Notes: generated by a model from the sequence alone, not told the origin. Positions 1 through 9,297 are shown, counted from the stretch's first letter. The stretch is DNA of 64,000 bases from JAJRPT01 sp964465945 (GCA_964465945.1 CAYXMM010000009.1:57145-121144); one strand, 5' to 3'. A program made the numbers and translations.

Positions 1-269
1 AAAAAAGGAACATCTAAATTCAAATGCTTATGGTCAACTAAATCAACGACATTCTCATTGATAATTCTTTTCATTCTCTTTAAGTCAATCACATAACCAG
101 TTTCAGGGTCTGGAATGCCACTAACCGTAATCTCCATCACATAATTATGTCCGTGCCCGTTAGGATTGTTACACTTGTCATAGACTTCATAGTTTTTTTC
201 TTCAGACCATTCAGGATTATGCAGACGATGGGAAGCAGAAAAGACTGCTCTTCGAGTAACGCTTATCAT
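1..269 (-). CDS. queD: 6-carboxytetrahydropterin synthase QueD / PTPS family (3' end outside window)
   Basis: The first 89 codons of a pterin synthase read leftwards off the window edge. QueD converts dihydroneopterin triphosphate to 6-carboxytetrahydropterin in the queuosine/preQ0 pathway. Visible family marks are FSASHRL (His14) and NPNGHGHNY (His39, His41), which together form the zinc site, and Cys33 at the catalytic position. Unlike LigA and Tgt in this window, its zinc ligands are intact. The start is the ATG at 267-269; no better upstream start is visible. A tgt gene acting in the same modification pathway lies at 27-28 kb. The C-terminal part cannot be assessed. Confidence 0.85.
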   Translation of the reverse strand, partial: MISVTRRAVFSASHRLHNPEWSEEKNYEVYDKCNNPNGHGHNYVMEITVSGIPDPETGYVIDLKRMKRIINENVVDLVDHKHLNLDVPF

Positions 270-296
270 ATTCTTTCGTATAAATTATTTAATTAG

Positions 297-304
297 TAAT
301 TTTG
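297..304 (+). promoter_or_regulatory. Bacteroidota-type -7 box (TAATTTTG)
   Basis: TAATTTTG matches the TAnnTTTG element of Bacteroidota housekeeping promoters and lies 41 bases upstream of the lipoprotein ATG at 345. A clear -33 TTTG is not visible at the usual distance, so this is a partial match. Confidence 0.35.
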
Positions 305-344
305 CATTATTAACGTTTAAATATGTAATTTATTTATTTTGAAT

Positions 345-1091
345 ATGAAGAAGATTTTATCACTTATTTTATTTGTTTTTATTCTAATATCTTGTTCTTC
401 AACCAAGAAGACACAGGAAAAACTTGAAGAAACAACAAAATTACCCTTTTATAATGATTCATTAAAAACATTACAAATTGAAGGAACGCTTGATATTGCT
501 ATGCAAGATATGGACCAAAATGTAAACATTGAAATTAAAGTAAAGGAACAATCTGAAATTGCAATGAATATTTTCGGTCCTTTTGGAATTGAAGTTGCAA
601 AAATTCATTCAGATGCTGAAAAACTTACTTTCTTTAATGTATTCCAAGGAATTGTATTACAAGGAAAGCCAAGTTCACAAAATTTAAAAAAAGTCGCTAA
701 TATATACTTAACCTTTAACGAGTTAATTTCAATAACAAGATGTGAAATCCCTGCATTGAATAAAATGTTTAAATTTGTATCCGAAGAAGACGAAGTTAAA
801 AAATTCATAAGTTCAGATAATTCATCTATTATTGAATATGTTTATGTTGATAAATTTGGTTTATTAAAAAAATATGAAAAAAGCAATATACATAACATAA
901 AAATACTTGAAGTTAAATTTGACGAATACAAGTCAATAAATAATTTCAAGTTAGCTCATCAAATAACAATTAATTTTCCATTAATGAAAGGGGAATTAAA
1001 AATCGATGTCGATAATTATAAATTAAATCAAAAATTAGAAGATTTGAAATTAATGATTCCAAGCTCTATCAAAATTAAAGAGATAGATTAA
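345..1091 (+). CDS. DUF4292-like lipoprotein
   Basis: A 248-residue secreted lipoprotein. The N-terminus is a signal peptide ending in a lipobox (LISC, Cys17), so it should be anchored in a membrane facing the periplasm. The body resembles DUF4292, a Bacteroidota family with a LolB/LppX-like fold thought to carry lipid or lipoprotein; that assignment is from sequence feel only. A TTG six bases upstream (339) would add two residues; the ATG at 345 leads straight into a typical signal peptide and is preferred. The gene is followed after 2 bases by the LptD-like gene, so the two probably form an outer-membrane biogenesis operon. Confidence 0.65.
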   Translation: MKKILSLILFVFILISCSSTKKTQEKLEETTKLPFYNDSLKTLQIEGTLDIAMQDMDQNVNIEIKVKEQSEIAMNIFGPFGIEVAKIHSDAEKLTFFNVFQGIVLQGKPSSQNLKKVANIYLTFNELISITRCEIPALNKMFKFVSEEDEVKKFISSDNSSIIEYVYVDKFGLLKKYEKSNIHNIKILEVKFDEYKSINNFKLAHQITINFPLMKGELKIDVDNYKLNQKLEDLKLMIPSSIKIKEID

Positions 1092-1093
1092 TA

Positions 1094-3694
1094 TTGTTTA
1101 AATATATTTTAATATTTGTATTTTTTTCTTTTATAGGATTAAAGTCTCAATCTGATAGTTTGAACCTTTCGGACAAATTATCTTTTATCTCAGATAGTTT
1201 AAATATAAACAATATAGACACAGTAGCAATTACTAAAAGTAACTCTGGGCTTGATACCATTATTGAAATGAAAGCAATAGATACTGTTTCTCTCAATTTA
1301 AAAAATAAAGTTATGCGACTAAAAACAGAAGCAAACATTATAATGGGTGAAAGAACATTAGAAGCAAATGAAATCATTATCCGATTTGATGATAATACTT
1401 TAGAAGCAAAAAGTGGAAAAGATAGTACTGGCAATAGTATTGCTTTCCCTAAACTTACTGAAAAAGGTGAAGATTATTTCGGAGACAGAATATTATATAA
1501 TTATAAAACTGCAAAAGGAGTCATTTCACAAGGGGAAACTCAACTAAGCGAAGGATATTACTACGGACAGAAAATAAAGAAAATATCTCAAAATGAATTT
1601 AATATTCAAGATGGCTATTATACACCCTGCGAAGAAGACAATCCAAGCGCATATTTTGGCTCTTCTGAAATGAAGATGATTGGAAAAAGCAAGATATTCT
1701 TAGACCCAATAATCTTTTACGTAATGGATATGCCTATATTAGCATATCCATTTGGTTTATACTTTTCAATCCAATCAGGTAGAAAATCGGGCTTTATCGT
1801 TCCGCAATTTGATATTTCTGGGACACGTGGTTTAGTTTTTCAAGAGTTCGGATATTATTGGGCTGCTTCTGATTACTGGGATGCTAAATTCACTATGGAT
1901 TTCTACTCAAAAGGTGGTTTCTTAGCTAAAACTTTATTTAGATTTAAAGATGGTGATGATTTATCAGGTAGTGTTGATTTACAATGGGGTAAAACAAGAT
2001 TTAACCCTGACGATGATTATAGTCAGAATTATTCAATAAGAGCGAATAATTTCAACTGGGTAATCACCCCACAAGATAGAATTACAGGGAATTTTAATTA
2101 TACAACTCAAGACTTCAATCGTAAAAATACTTCTCAATTAAGTCAAAGAATTTCCCAAAATATCGTTTCTAACTTAGCTTACTCAAGAAATTTTGATAAT
2201 GGTGTTACTTTATCTGTTAATTACAATAGAAATCAGCAAATAATCACTGGCGAATATACCCAAACACCCACCGTAGAACTAATTCTACCAAATAAATCAT
2301 TATTTAAAATATTAGACAAAGATGTGAATTTTTCATACTCAGGTAGAGGTGAATTAAACAACACAAAGAGTAGATTGATTAGTCCCTTTAACTCAGGAAA
2401 TGGAACTGAATATGATACAAGTTTTACTAATAACTCGAAATATTATATTTATCATAACCCAAGAATTAGTTTTAACTTACCTAAGATATTAAATTTAAGT
2501 ATTCAACCAAATGTAAATTTTGGGATGAATAACTTCTTTAGAAAATTAGATAGATACTATGATGCCACTAATGACACATTAATAGAAACTTTTGAAGATG
2601 GTTTTTTCAATGAATATTGGATGTCAGGTGGGGTGCAAGTTCAAACTCGGCTTTATGGTATTACACAAGCCGAATTTTTAAGAAAATTCAAAATTAAAGG
2701 AATTAGACACACAGTTCAACCCTCTATTTCCTATAATTATCGACCAGACCAATCTAAAAGTGGATTCTTCGATACATACACAAATAAAAATGGCGATGAA
2801 GTGCAATATCGAGTTTTTGAAAAAGATGGCGGTGGTGGGTCTGCTTCAAATAGAACGTCTCAAAATCTATCATATAATTTGAATAATAAATTAGAAGTTA
2901 AAATTGACAAAGGCGATAGCGTCGAAGCGCAAAACTTAGAATTGTTAAACTTTAACTTGAATGGTTCTTATGATTTTGAAAGGGATAGTTTGAAATTCTC
3001 GGATATTAGAGCAAATTTTAATACACCTGTGCTTGATTTCATAAACTTTTCAGGTAATATGTCGATGAGTATTTATGATAGCGACCCAATAATGGGTTCA
3101 AACAATACAATCAGTTCTTATAGAAAAGTAGATAGGACTTTGCTTTCTGCTGGAAAGGGCTTAATGAGAGTTGAAAGTTTTGATATTGGCTTAGGAACAT
3201 CTTTCTCCGATGAAGGTATTTCGCTAAATCAGAACATTCCACAAGAAGAAAAAGCAGTGCAAGACAGCTCTATTAGACGATTAGGTGGTAAATTTTTCAA
3301 CAACTCTATTGACGGATTTAACACATTTGATGTCTTTGGAGATAATAGCCCTGGTTATACACCTTTGAATTTCAAATGGAATGTCAGAATTAATGTAAAT
3401 TATTCTAATGACAGAAGAAACCCTGATAAATCTAATGAAACTCTGCGAACTCAGATGATAATTGACATAAAATTAACTGAGACAATGAAAATTTCTGGTG
3501 GGCTTAATTATGATTTCTTCACTAAGCAACTTAGCGCTCCTCAAATCCAAGTTTATAAAGACTTAGGTTGCTGGGATATGAGTTTAAACTGGACACCAAT
3601 AGGGATCCATAAAAGCTTATTTTTCAGAATTGGCTTAAAAGCATCGCAATTAAAAGACTTCCAATATCTACTCAGAGAAAGCAATATCTATTAA
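1094..3694 (+). CDS. lptD: LptD/OstA-like outer-membrane LPS assembly protein
   Basis: An 866-residue protein with an N-terminal signal peptide, an OstA-like beta-jellyroll region (about residues 70-200, with runs such as EANEIIIRFDDNTLEA) and a long C-terminal beta-barrel rich in alternating aromatic residues. LptD homologues insert lipopolysaccharide into the outer leaflet. The start is a TTG only 2 bases after the upstream stop: the next in-frame ATG would delete the signal peptide, so TTG is likely real and translation is probably coupled to the lipoprotein upstream. In E. coli LptD pairs with lipoprotein LptE; whether the upstream lipoprotein plays that role here is conjecture. Confidence 0.75.
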   Translation: MFKYILIFVFFSFIGLKSQSDSLNLSDKLSFISDSLNINNIDTVAITKSNSGLDTIIEMKAIDTVSLNLKNKVMRLKTEANIIMGERTLEANEIIIRFDDNTLEAKSGKDSTGNSIAFPKLTEKGEDYFGDRILYNYKTAKGVISQGETQLSEGYYYGQKIKKISQNEFNIQDGYYTPCEEDNPSAYFGSSEMKMIGKSKIFLDPIIFYVMDMPILAYPFGLYFSIQSGRKSGFIVPQFDISGTRGLVFQEFGYYWAASDYWDAKFTMDFYSKGGFLAKTLFRFKDGDDLSGSVDLQWGKTRFNPDDDYSQNYSIRANNFNWVITPQDRITGNFNYTTQDFNRKNTSQLSQRISQNIVSNLAYSRNFDNGVTLSVNYNRNQQIITGEYTQTPTVELILPNKSLFKILDKDVNFSYSGRGELNNTKSRLISPFNSGNGTEYDTSFTNNSKYYIYHNPRISFNLPKILNLSIQPNVNFGMNNFFRKLDRYYDATNDTLIETFEDGFFNEYWMSGGVQVQTRLYGITQAEFLRKFKIKGIRHTVQPSISYNYRPDQSKSGFFDTYTNKNGDEVQYRVFEKDGGGGSASNRTSQNLSYNLNNKLEVKIDKGDSVEAQNLELLNFNLNGSYDFERDSLKFSDIRANFNTPVLDFINFSGNMSMSIYDSDPIMGSNNTISSYRKVDRTLLSAGKGLMRVESFDIGLGTSFSDEGISLNQNIPQEEKAVQDSSIRRLGGKFFNNSIDGFNTFDVFGDNSPGYTPLNFKWNVRINVNYSNDRRNPDKSNETLRTQMIIDIKLTETMKISGGLNYDFFTKQLSAPQIQVYKDLGCWDMSLNWTPIGIHKSLFFRIGLKASQLKDFQYLLRESNIY

Positions 3695-3780
3695 TTATTT
3701 TAGCATTATTAATGAATTTAGTGTAACATTTAGTAATTTAGAGTGTCTATTATATAAATTTAATTTACAAAAGATAAAAG

Positions 3781-6585
3781 ATGAAAAAATTAATCCTTTT
3801 AATAACATTATTTTCTTGCTTATTATTCTCACAAGAATACGAAAAAAACAAGGTAAGAATTAAAATCTCTTCCGATTCAGAGATTTTTAATCATTTAATT
3901 AATAATCAACAAGATGCAATTCTAAACGATTTACTTGGAGATTATAAAGTAACCAAATTTATCCCTGATAATTTAATCGAGGCATATAAAAAAGCATATA
4001 GAAAAAAACATAGTAATATGCTTATGTCAAGCGAACTCGAAATTGAAAATATTTTTGATTTTGAATATAGTAATTCAATAGACGCACAAGTTTTGTCAAA
4101 TATAATTGAGAAACTTGAAGGAATTATTTATGCCGAACCAATTTATAAAAGAGAGTTCATTGGAGTTCCTAATGATACGCAAGTTTCAGAACAATATCAC
4201 CATTCTTTAATTAAAACATTTGAAGCATGGGATTTAATAGATACAAGTAATGAAGTTGTAATTGGGATAGTAGATACAGGAATTGAATTCACTCACGAAG
4301 ACTTAAAAGCTAATATATGGAATAACAAAGGCGAAACTGGGAAAGACTCACAAGGAAAGGACAAAAGCAACAACGGAATTGATGACGACGGCAATGGTTA
4401 TATTGATGATTGGCGTGGTTGGGACATTGCGATGAACGACAATGACCCATCGCCAGGACATACTCACGGAACCCACGTTGCTGGAATAGCAAGTGGTGTT
4501 TCAAACAATAGCATCGGTATTTCTGGCGTTGCAAAAAATTTCAAATTAGTAGCAATAAAGGTCGGTTATGATAGCAGAAATAATACAGGCGTTATAAATG
4601 GGTATCAAGGACTATTATATGCAGCAATGATTGGTTGTGATGTAATTAATTGCTCTTGGGGTGGCGGAGGTGGTTCGAAAGCAGAAGAAAGCGTTATTAC
4701 TTCTGCGGTAGAGTTAGGTCCTGTTATTGTTTGTGCTGCTGGGAATAACGGCTCTTTGCAAGCATTTTATCCTGCAGCTCATGATGGTGTAATTTCTGTT
4801 GCTTCTACTACTGAAAATGACACCCCATCTGGCTTTTCAAACTTTCACCCAAGTGTAGATGTTTCTGCTCCTGGTTCAAATATATTTTCTACGGTCTTAG
4901 ATGGTAAATATGATTCAATGTCCGGAACGTCAATGGCATCTCCTGTCGCTGCTGGAGTTGCTGCCTTGATTGTTGCAAATTACCCTCAATATACTAATCA
5001 ACAAGTTATTGAGCATATTATGGCTACTTCTGATAATATTGAAAATAATTTATCTCCTACGAGAAAAGGTAATTTTGGAAAAGGTCGAGTTAATGCTTTA
5101 AATGCTCTTTCTATGAAAAATGTAAAGTTAGTTAGAATGACAAACTATACCGTTACCGATTTAGACGGTAACAACGTTTTAGAACCAGGCGATGAATTAA
5201 ATATTGAAATAGAATACTCAAATAAACTTAGTGCTATCTCTGGTTTAGATTATAATGTGATAGGTAAAGAAAATAATAAAGAAATTACACTTACTTCTGG
5301 TGTGATTGGTGATATGGCAGTTGGCTCAACTAAAACAATAAACTTCAAATATACTCTACCAGAAAACATAGATTACGATTTTATTTATCAAATTCCTGTG
5401 GATTTGACTAATAACAACGATTACACAAGTAGAGATTTAATTTCCTTTACCGTTAATCAATCATTCAGAACATTAAGTAAAGCTTTAGTAGATTTTACTT
5501 TAAATTCAAAAGGTAACATTGGTTATAATGATTATCCTGCAAATGAGCAAGGAGTTGGTATAACTTATGGCGAAAGCGAGTCATTGATGTATGAAGGTGC
5601 TATTATGCTTGGTGCTGGAATGAATTTAGTTGCAAGCTCTGCCCGCTCATCAAATCAAAATACTCAAGATAACGATTTTTATATCGTTGATGTCGTTAAA
5701 GAAAAAAATGTTGGTAAAATAACCCAATTACAAACAAAGTTTTCGGACAAAGGATTTTTAGAAGTTCTTGGTGTTGATGTAAAGCAATCTGCTTATTATG
5801 TCGAATTAGGAGTTTTATCTCAAGCAATTATTTTAGAGCATACAATTTATAATAGTTCTTCATTTACTTACGACTCACTTTTTGCAGGATATTACTTCGA
5901 CTGGGATATAAGTATGTCCGGTAGAAATGATATAGCAAATTGGGATGCTAAAAATAAATTTATGATTCAAAAAAGCAACACCGACCCTAACTTACCTCAT
6001 TGCGCCTTAGCTGTATTATCAAATCAAAATGCTATTGGCTATGCGTTAGATAATGATGGCGAAGAAGAAGATAACCCAGGGGTTTATGACGGATTTTCAA
6101 AGCAAGAAAAATGGAAAATTATGTCAGGAGCAATTAAAAGAACAACTTCAAACATAACGGATTGTTCTTCGATTATTTCTGCTGGACCAGTGCAGTTAAA
6201 ACCATTAGATAGCGTGAAAGTTAATTTCGTTATAATGTTTAGCGATAAAGAAAGCGATTTCCCATACATATACACTGCTGCAAAAGAAATGATGGGAAAT
6301 TTAGAACATTTATCTGTTAGTAACGAAAATCAAAATTTTGACATATATCCTAATCCTACAAATTCAAATTATATAAATTTCGAGTTTATAAATGAAACTG
6401 CTGGAAATTTGAATATTAAAATTGTTGATATGAATGGAAACGTAATTAAATCAAAAAGCAAATATTTTAATTCTGGTAAAATTTACGGCTTTGAAGAAAT
6501 AAATGGTTTATCAAACGGCGTTTATAATGTAATTATAGAATCTCCTAAATTAATAAAATCAAAAAGATTTATAATTAAAAAATAA
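3781..6585 (+). CDS. Secreted subtilisin-like serine protease (S8) with T9SS sorting domain
   Basis: A 934-residue protease. The signal peptide is followed by a propeptide-like region (about 20-130), then the peptidase S8 domain with an intact catalytic triad: Asp165 in IVDTGIE, His229 in HGTHVAG and Ser384 in GTSMASP. Asn322 in AAGNNG fits the oxyanion position. A middle region of unclear role follows, and the last ~80 residues (FDIYPNPTN onwards) are a type A T9SS C-terminal sorting domain, so the enzyme is expected to be exported by T9SS and attached to the surface or released. An acidic DDDGNGYIDD stretch at about 200-210 looks like a calcium-binding loop. The gene stands alone, with a terminator just downstream. 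Confidence 0.92.
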   Translation: MKKLILLITLFSCLLFSQEYEKNKVRIKISSDSEIFNHLINNQQDAILNDLLGDYKVTKFIPDNLIEAYKKAYRKKHSNMLMSSELEIENIFDFEYSNSIDAQVLSNIIEKLEGIIYAEPIYKREFIGVPNDTQVSEQYHHSLIKTFEAWDLIDTSNEVVIGIVDTGIEFTHEDLKANIWNNKGETGKDSQGKDKSNNGIDDDGNGYIDDWRGWDIAMNDNDPSPGHTHGTHVAGIASGVSNNSIGISGVAKNFKLVAIKVGYDSRNNTGVINGYQGLLYAAMIGCDVINCSWGGGGGSKAEESVITSAVELGPVIVCAAGNNGSLQAFYPAAHDGVISVASTTENDTPSGFSNFHPSVDVSAPGSNIFSTVLDGKYDSMSGTSMASPVAAGVAALIVANYPQYTNQQVIEHIMATSDNIENNLSPTRKGNFGKGRVNALNALSMKNVKLVRMTNYTVTDLDGNNVLEPGDELNIEIEYSNKLSAISGLDYNVIGKENNKEITLTSGVIGDMAVGSTKTINFKYTLPENIDYDFIYQIPVDLTNNNDYTSRDLISFTVNQSFRTLSKALVDFTLNSKGNIGYNDYPANEQGVGITYGESESLMYEGAIMLGAGMNLVASSARSSNQNTQDNDFYIVDVVKEKNVGKITQLQTKFSDKGFLEVLGVDVKQSAYYVELGVLSQAIILEHTIYNSSSFTYDSLFAGYYFDWDISMSGRNDIANWDAKNKFMIQKSNTDPNLPHCALAVLSNQNAIGYALDNDGEEEDNPGVYDGFSKQEKWKIMSGAIKRTTSNITDCSSIISAGPVQLKPLDSVKVNFVIMFSDKESDFPYIYTAAKEMMGNLEHLSVSNENQNFDIYPNPTNSNYINFEFINETAGNLNIKIVDMNGNVIKSKSKYFNSGKIYGFEEINGLSNGVYNVIIESPKLIKSKRFIIKK

Positions 6586-6589
6586 TTTC

Positions 6590-6616
6590 AAAGGGTCGAA
6601 AGACCCTTTTATTTTT
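6590..6616 (+). terminator. Intrinsic terminator after the S8 protease
   Basis: An 8-bp perfect stem (AAAGGGTC / GACCCTTT) with a GAAA tetraloop begins 5 bases after the protease stop and runs into a T-rich tract. Confidence 0.85.
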
Positions 6617-6712
6617 ACCTAATAATTAATAATTCATAAGATTTTTTAATATTTTATATATGAGATCACTTTGAACAAAGAGATAAAAAGTATAAATGTT
6701 ATAAAATATATT

Positions 6713-7150
6713 TCATCTTATTTGAGTAATTGCAGAATATATTGAGTCTAAATTGCTAGGTTCAATATAAGTTACTTTAATTGAATCTTTTAACAATTCA
6801 AACAAAGTAATACCATAAATATCATAATTTATATAATCAATCTTAAAATTAATACTATCTTGACTTTTAGCGCAATCATTTTTTTCTAAATTAAGTTCAT
6901 TAAAGTAATATAACTTAATATTTGATCTTGCTGTAAGTTTTTCACACCACTCAATAGTTTCCAATAAACAACCTTTACAAGAATTATCAGGAACGAAAAG
7001 AATTTTATTAACTATTTTATTTAAATTTAGCTTTGAAATAAGTTCATATTTTAAACTTGAATTATTATTCAGTTCATTTTTTTTTATTTCTGAGTTATTA
7101 CAACTCGTAAAAACCATAATAAAAAATATAATATAAAATTTATTTATCAT
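6713..7150 (-). CDS. Thioredoxin-like lipoprotein with CxxC (hypothetical)
   Basis: A 145-residue protein with a lipoprotein signal peptide (VFTSC, Cys17) and the stretch ILFVPDNSCKGC. Cys58-x-x-Cys61 follows a predicted beta strand, as in thioredoxin-fold proteins; two more cysteines occur at ETIEWCEK and KNDCAK. It is short for a full thioredoxin, so the fold is a guess. The start is the ATG at 7148-7150, which overlaps the upstream stop by 11 bases; an in-frame start further upstream would lie inside the previous gene. It is the last gene of a three-gene operon with a DUF4221-like protein and a Cys-rich lipoprotein, which suggests a role in redox handling or anchoring of the small protein. 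Confidence 0.55.
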   Translation of the reverse strand: MINKFYIIFFIMVFTSCNNSEIKKNELNNNSSLKYELISKLNLNKIVNKILFVPDNSCKGCLLETIEWCEKLTARSNIKLYYFNELNLEKNDCAKSQDSINFKIDYINYDIYGITLFELLKDSIKVTYIEPSNLDSIYSAITQIR

Positions 7151-8246
7151 ATTCGACCTCAAATTTTTGCAAAATGATATTTCCATCAAAATTATTATTA
7201 TCTTGTTTTAAAATATAAATTCCACTTTTTAATATAAAAATACTATCATAAAAGTATTTTCCACCTTCCATTTTAATTTCTTCTAAAAATTTGAAATTAT
7301 TGTCAAATATCATTATAGACCAGTCTCTTGAAATAATTGTGTTTTTTAAACTATTCTTATATAACGATTGCTTATGTGCAACAATTCTAAAATATAAGTC
7401 GTGAAACTTATCATATAACAAAGAATAGTATAATGGAGTTTGAATTGTATATTCAAAAACATATTTGTTATCAGGTGGAGGATAAATTTGTGGTTGTGGA
7501 GGAAAACTTTTCAAATACTTACTTTTTGCTAATTTTATTTCTTCGATAGAATTATTTTTCAAGATTAGAATATTATTAAACATTGGATAATGGAATATTA
7601 ATTCATTTTTGTTATTTAGAATTTTAGACACTCTATTTCCAGTCGAACCCCACCAACTATTTTTTGAGTATATTTTAGGAAATCTCATATATAACTTTTC
7701 AACTCGTTGTGTTTTTAAATCATAAATGATTTCAGTTTGTTTGGTATAAAATGTATCTAAATACCCAGCTGGAAATATTGTCAAATATAATTTATCCTGA
7801 TATTTAATAAAATTCGAACATTGATTAATAAACATATTATATTTTGAATTATTTATCCATTTTGGAATCTGCCATGAAGATAGAGTGTCAAATTTAGAAT
7901 TAATTAATAAAATTTTACCAGTTTCTTTATTGATTAAAAAGATAGAATCTTTTGATTCAACAAAAGCATCTTGATATTTGTCAAAATATTTTTTAAAGAG
8001 AATTTGATTTTTATCAACAAAGTAAAGTTCATTATTTTTCCATTTAAACTGAATTAAACTTTTGTCTTCCGATAATTCTAAAGGAAAAGTACGATTCGGA
8101 TAAAAACTTATTGGAGCCTTTATTAGAACTACTTCTTTTTTTTTGAAAATGACTTTGTCTTTACAAGAAAAAAGAATAAACAAAGATGATACTAAAAATA
8201 TCATCTTTGTTATTTTAATAAAACATATTTTGCTGTTAATTATCAT
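7140..8246 (-). CDS. DUF4221-like lipoprotein (probable beta-propeller)
   Basis: A 368-residue protein with a signal peptide and lipobox (ILFSC, Cys28). The rest is a run of beta-strand-rich segments of the kind seen in propeller proteins; the stretch YDKFHDLYFRIVAH is like the YDk.rd.yyR signature of DUF4221 proteins of Bacteroidota. Function unknown. The start is the ATG at 8244-8246, inside the end of the upstream gene (11-base overlap, ATGATAATTAA). The same 11-base arrangement joins it to the gene downstream, so translation of all three genes is probably coupled. Confidence 0.5.
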   Translation of the reverse strand: MIINSKICFIKITKMIFLVSSLFILFSCKDKVIFKKKEVVLIKAPISFYPNRTFPLELSEDKSLIQFKWKNNELYFVDKNQILFKKYFDKYQDAFVESKDSIFLINKETGKILLINSKFDTLSSWQIPKWINNSKYNMFINQCSNFIKYQDKLYLTIFPAGYLDTFYTKQTEIIYDLKTQRVEKLYMRFPKIYSKNSWWGSTGNRVSKILNNKNELIFHYPMFNNILILKNNSIEEIKLAKSKYLKSFPPQPQIYPPPDNKYVFEYTIQTPLYYSLLYDKFHDLYFRIVAHKQSLYKNSLKNTIISRDWSIMIFDNNFKFLEEIKMEGGKYFYDSIFILKSGIYILKQDNNNFDGNIILQKFEVEYDK

Positions 8247-8667
8247 CAACTAATGCATACTTATGTTGAGCAACAGGTACCTTAACAATTTTTTTATATC
8301 CATTAATTAAATCATTGTAAGCACCAGTATGTAAAGCTAAAAACGTTTGACCATTACCATTAGAATAATAATCTGATGAATTTCCAGAATTTACATTTTG
8401 CTGAAAATTACCATATTCTGGACTAGTAAGTCTTTCACCACAAACTATGACACAATTTGTTGCAGGAGCATAACAATCATGAAGTACATCACCATCCCAT
8501 GTTTCATTATCGCAATTAGTGTTCCAAACTCCACCTCCGCCACCTCCAGCAATAGGTGGATTGATAATTGAATCATTAGTAGGGTCAACAACTCCATTAT
8601 CTTTACATGAAGTAAAGATAAACGACGATATTGCTATAATGCAAAAAATTAAATTTATTTTTTTCAT
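8236..8667 (-). CDS. Small Cys/Gly-rich secreted lipoprotein
   Basis: A 143-residue protein with signal peptide and lipobox (FTSC, Cys21). The mature part has a linker containing six glycines, then a compact Cys-rich patch with CDNETWDGDVLHDC and CVIVC. No family is recognised. In Bacteroidota, small secreted proteins with clustered cysteines are often found in front of propeller lipoproteins and thioredoxin-like proteins, and this operon follows that plan. It is the first gene of the transcript; a hairpin lies in its leader at 8706-8750. Confidence 0.55.
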   Translation of the reverse strand: MKKINLIFCIIAISSFIFTSCKDNGVVDPTNDSIINPPIAGGGGGGVWNTNCDNETWDGDVLHDCYAPATNCVIVCGERLTSPEYGNFQQNVNSGNSSDYYSNGNGQTFLALHTGAYNDLINGYKKIVKVPVAQHKYALVDDN

Positions 8668-8705
8668 AATTCTCTTCTTAAAAGTTAATAAATAAATAAG
8701 AGATG

Positions 8706-8750
8706 CCTAAGCACAATTTTGATTAGAAGCAGTTATTTCTGTTGCTTAGG
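8706..8750 (-). promoter_or_regulatory. Leader hairpin upstream of the small lipoprotein operon
   Basis: An 8-bp perfect inverted repeat (CCTAAGCA at 8706-8713 and TGCTTAGG at 8743-8750) encloses 29 bases that hold a weaker inner AGAA/TTCT pairing. It lies 39-83 bases upstream of the ATG, in the predicted 5' leader. No T tract follows on the minus strand, so it is not a standard terminator. The rest of the 308-base gap (8668-8975) is AT-rich and holds only the divergent ArsR promoter. Confidence 0.35.
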
Positions 8751-8910
8751 GAAACAAAAACTCTACAAACTAATTAGAAATTGTCAACTCATTAATTGCA
8801 AGTTAAATCATTTTTTTTTTGCAAATTTTATTTTAAATTTCAAAAAATAATTATTAACATTTCCAATAATTTATAATTTTAAAATATTTTTAAAATAATA
8901 AAAAAAGTTC

Positions 8911-8941
8911 TTGCGAAACCGAATGGTTTCTCTTAAATTTG
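8911..8941 (+). promoter_or_regulatory. Promoter of the ArsR operon
   Basis: TTG at 8911-8913 and TAAATTTG at 8934-8941 are separated by 20 bases, a good fit to the Bacteroidota TTTG-N19-21-TAnnTTTG promoter. It lies 35 bases upstream of the arsR-type start. Confidence 0.6.
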
Positions 8942-8956
8942 CAACCGAATAGTTTC
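8915..8956. promoter_or_regulatory. Paired palindromic operators for the ArsR-family regulator
   Basis: GAAACCGAATGGTTTC (8915-8930) is a perfect 6-bp inverted repeat around GAAT. GCAACCGAATAGTTTC (8941-8956) is a near-copy 26 bases downstream. The first sits in the promoter spacer, the second at the end of the -7 box, so bound repressor would block RNA polymerase. Autoregulation by the adjacent ArsR protein is inferred from position and symmetry. Confidence 0.6.
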
Positions 8957-8975
8957 ACAAAAGATTATTTTATTT

Positions 8976-9296
8976 ATGAGAAGAGATATTTTTCAGGCAA
9001 TAGCCGACCCCACAAGAAGAGCAATTATTGCTTTAATTGCTTTGCAGGCAATGACCCCAAGCGCCATTGCCGATAATTTCAACACAACAAGACAAGCAGT
9101 TTCTAAGCACCTCCGAATACTAAATGAGTGTGAGTTATTAGAACAAGAAAATCAAGGTAGAGAAATTTTTTATTCACTTAAACTCGAAAAAATGAAAGAA
9201 ATTGATATTTGGTTAGAACAATTCAGAAATATGTGGGAAAATAGATTTAGTCAATTAGATGTTTTATTAAGTAATATTCAAAATAGTAAGGATTAA
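8976..9296 (+). CDS. ArsR-family winged-helix regulator
   Basis: A 106-residue DNA-binding protein. MRRDIFQAIADPTRRAII and TPSAIADNFNTTRQAVSKHL (about 27-46) are the hallmark first helix and helix-turn-helix of the ArsR group that controls SRPBCC genes. No metal-binding Cys cluster is seen, so it is not a classical arsenic sensor. It is the first gene of an operon with two SRPBCC proteins, a DoxX-like gene and a VOC protein, and likely binds the palindromes just upstream. Confidence 0.88.
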   Translation: MRRDIFQAIADPTRRAIIALIALQAMTPSAIADNFNTTRQAVSKHLRILNECELLEQENQGREIFYSLKLEKMKEIDIWLEQFRNMWENRFSQLDVLLSNIQNSKD

Positions 9297-9297
9297 T

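Noticed and set aside
339..344. TTG start two codons before the DUF4292-like gene
   Set aside because: The ATG at 345 starts a standard lipoprotein signal; TTG would add only two residues.
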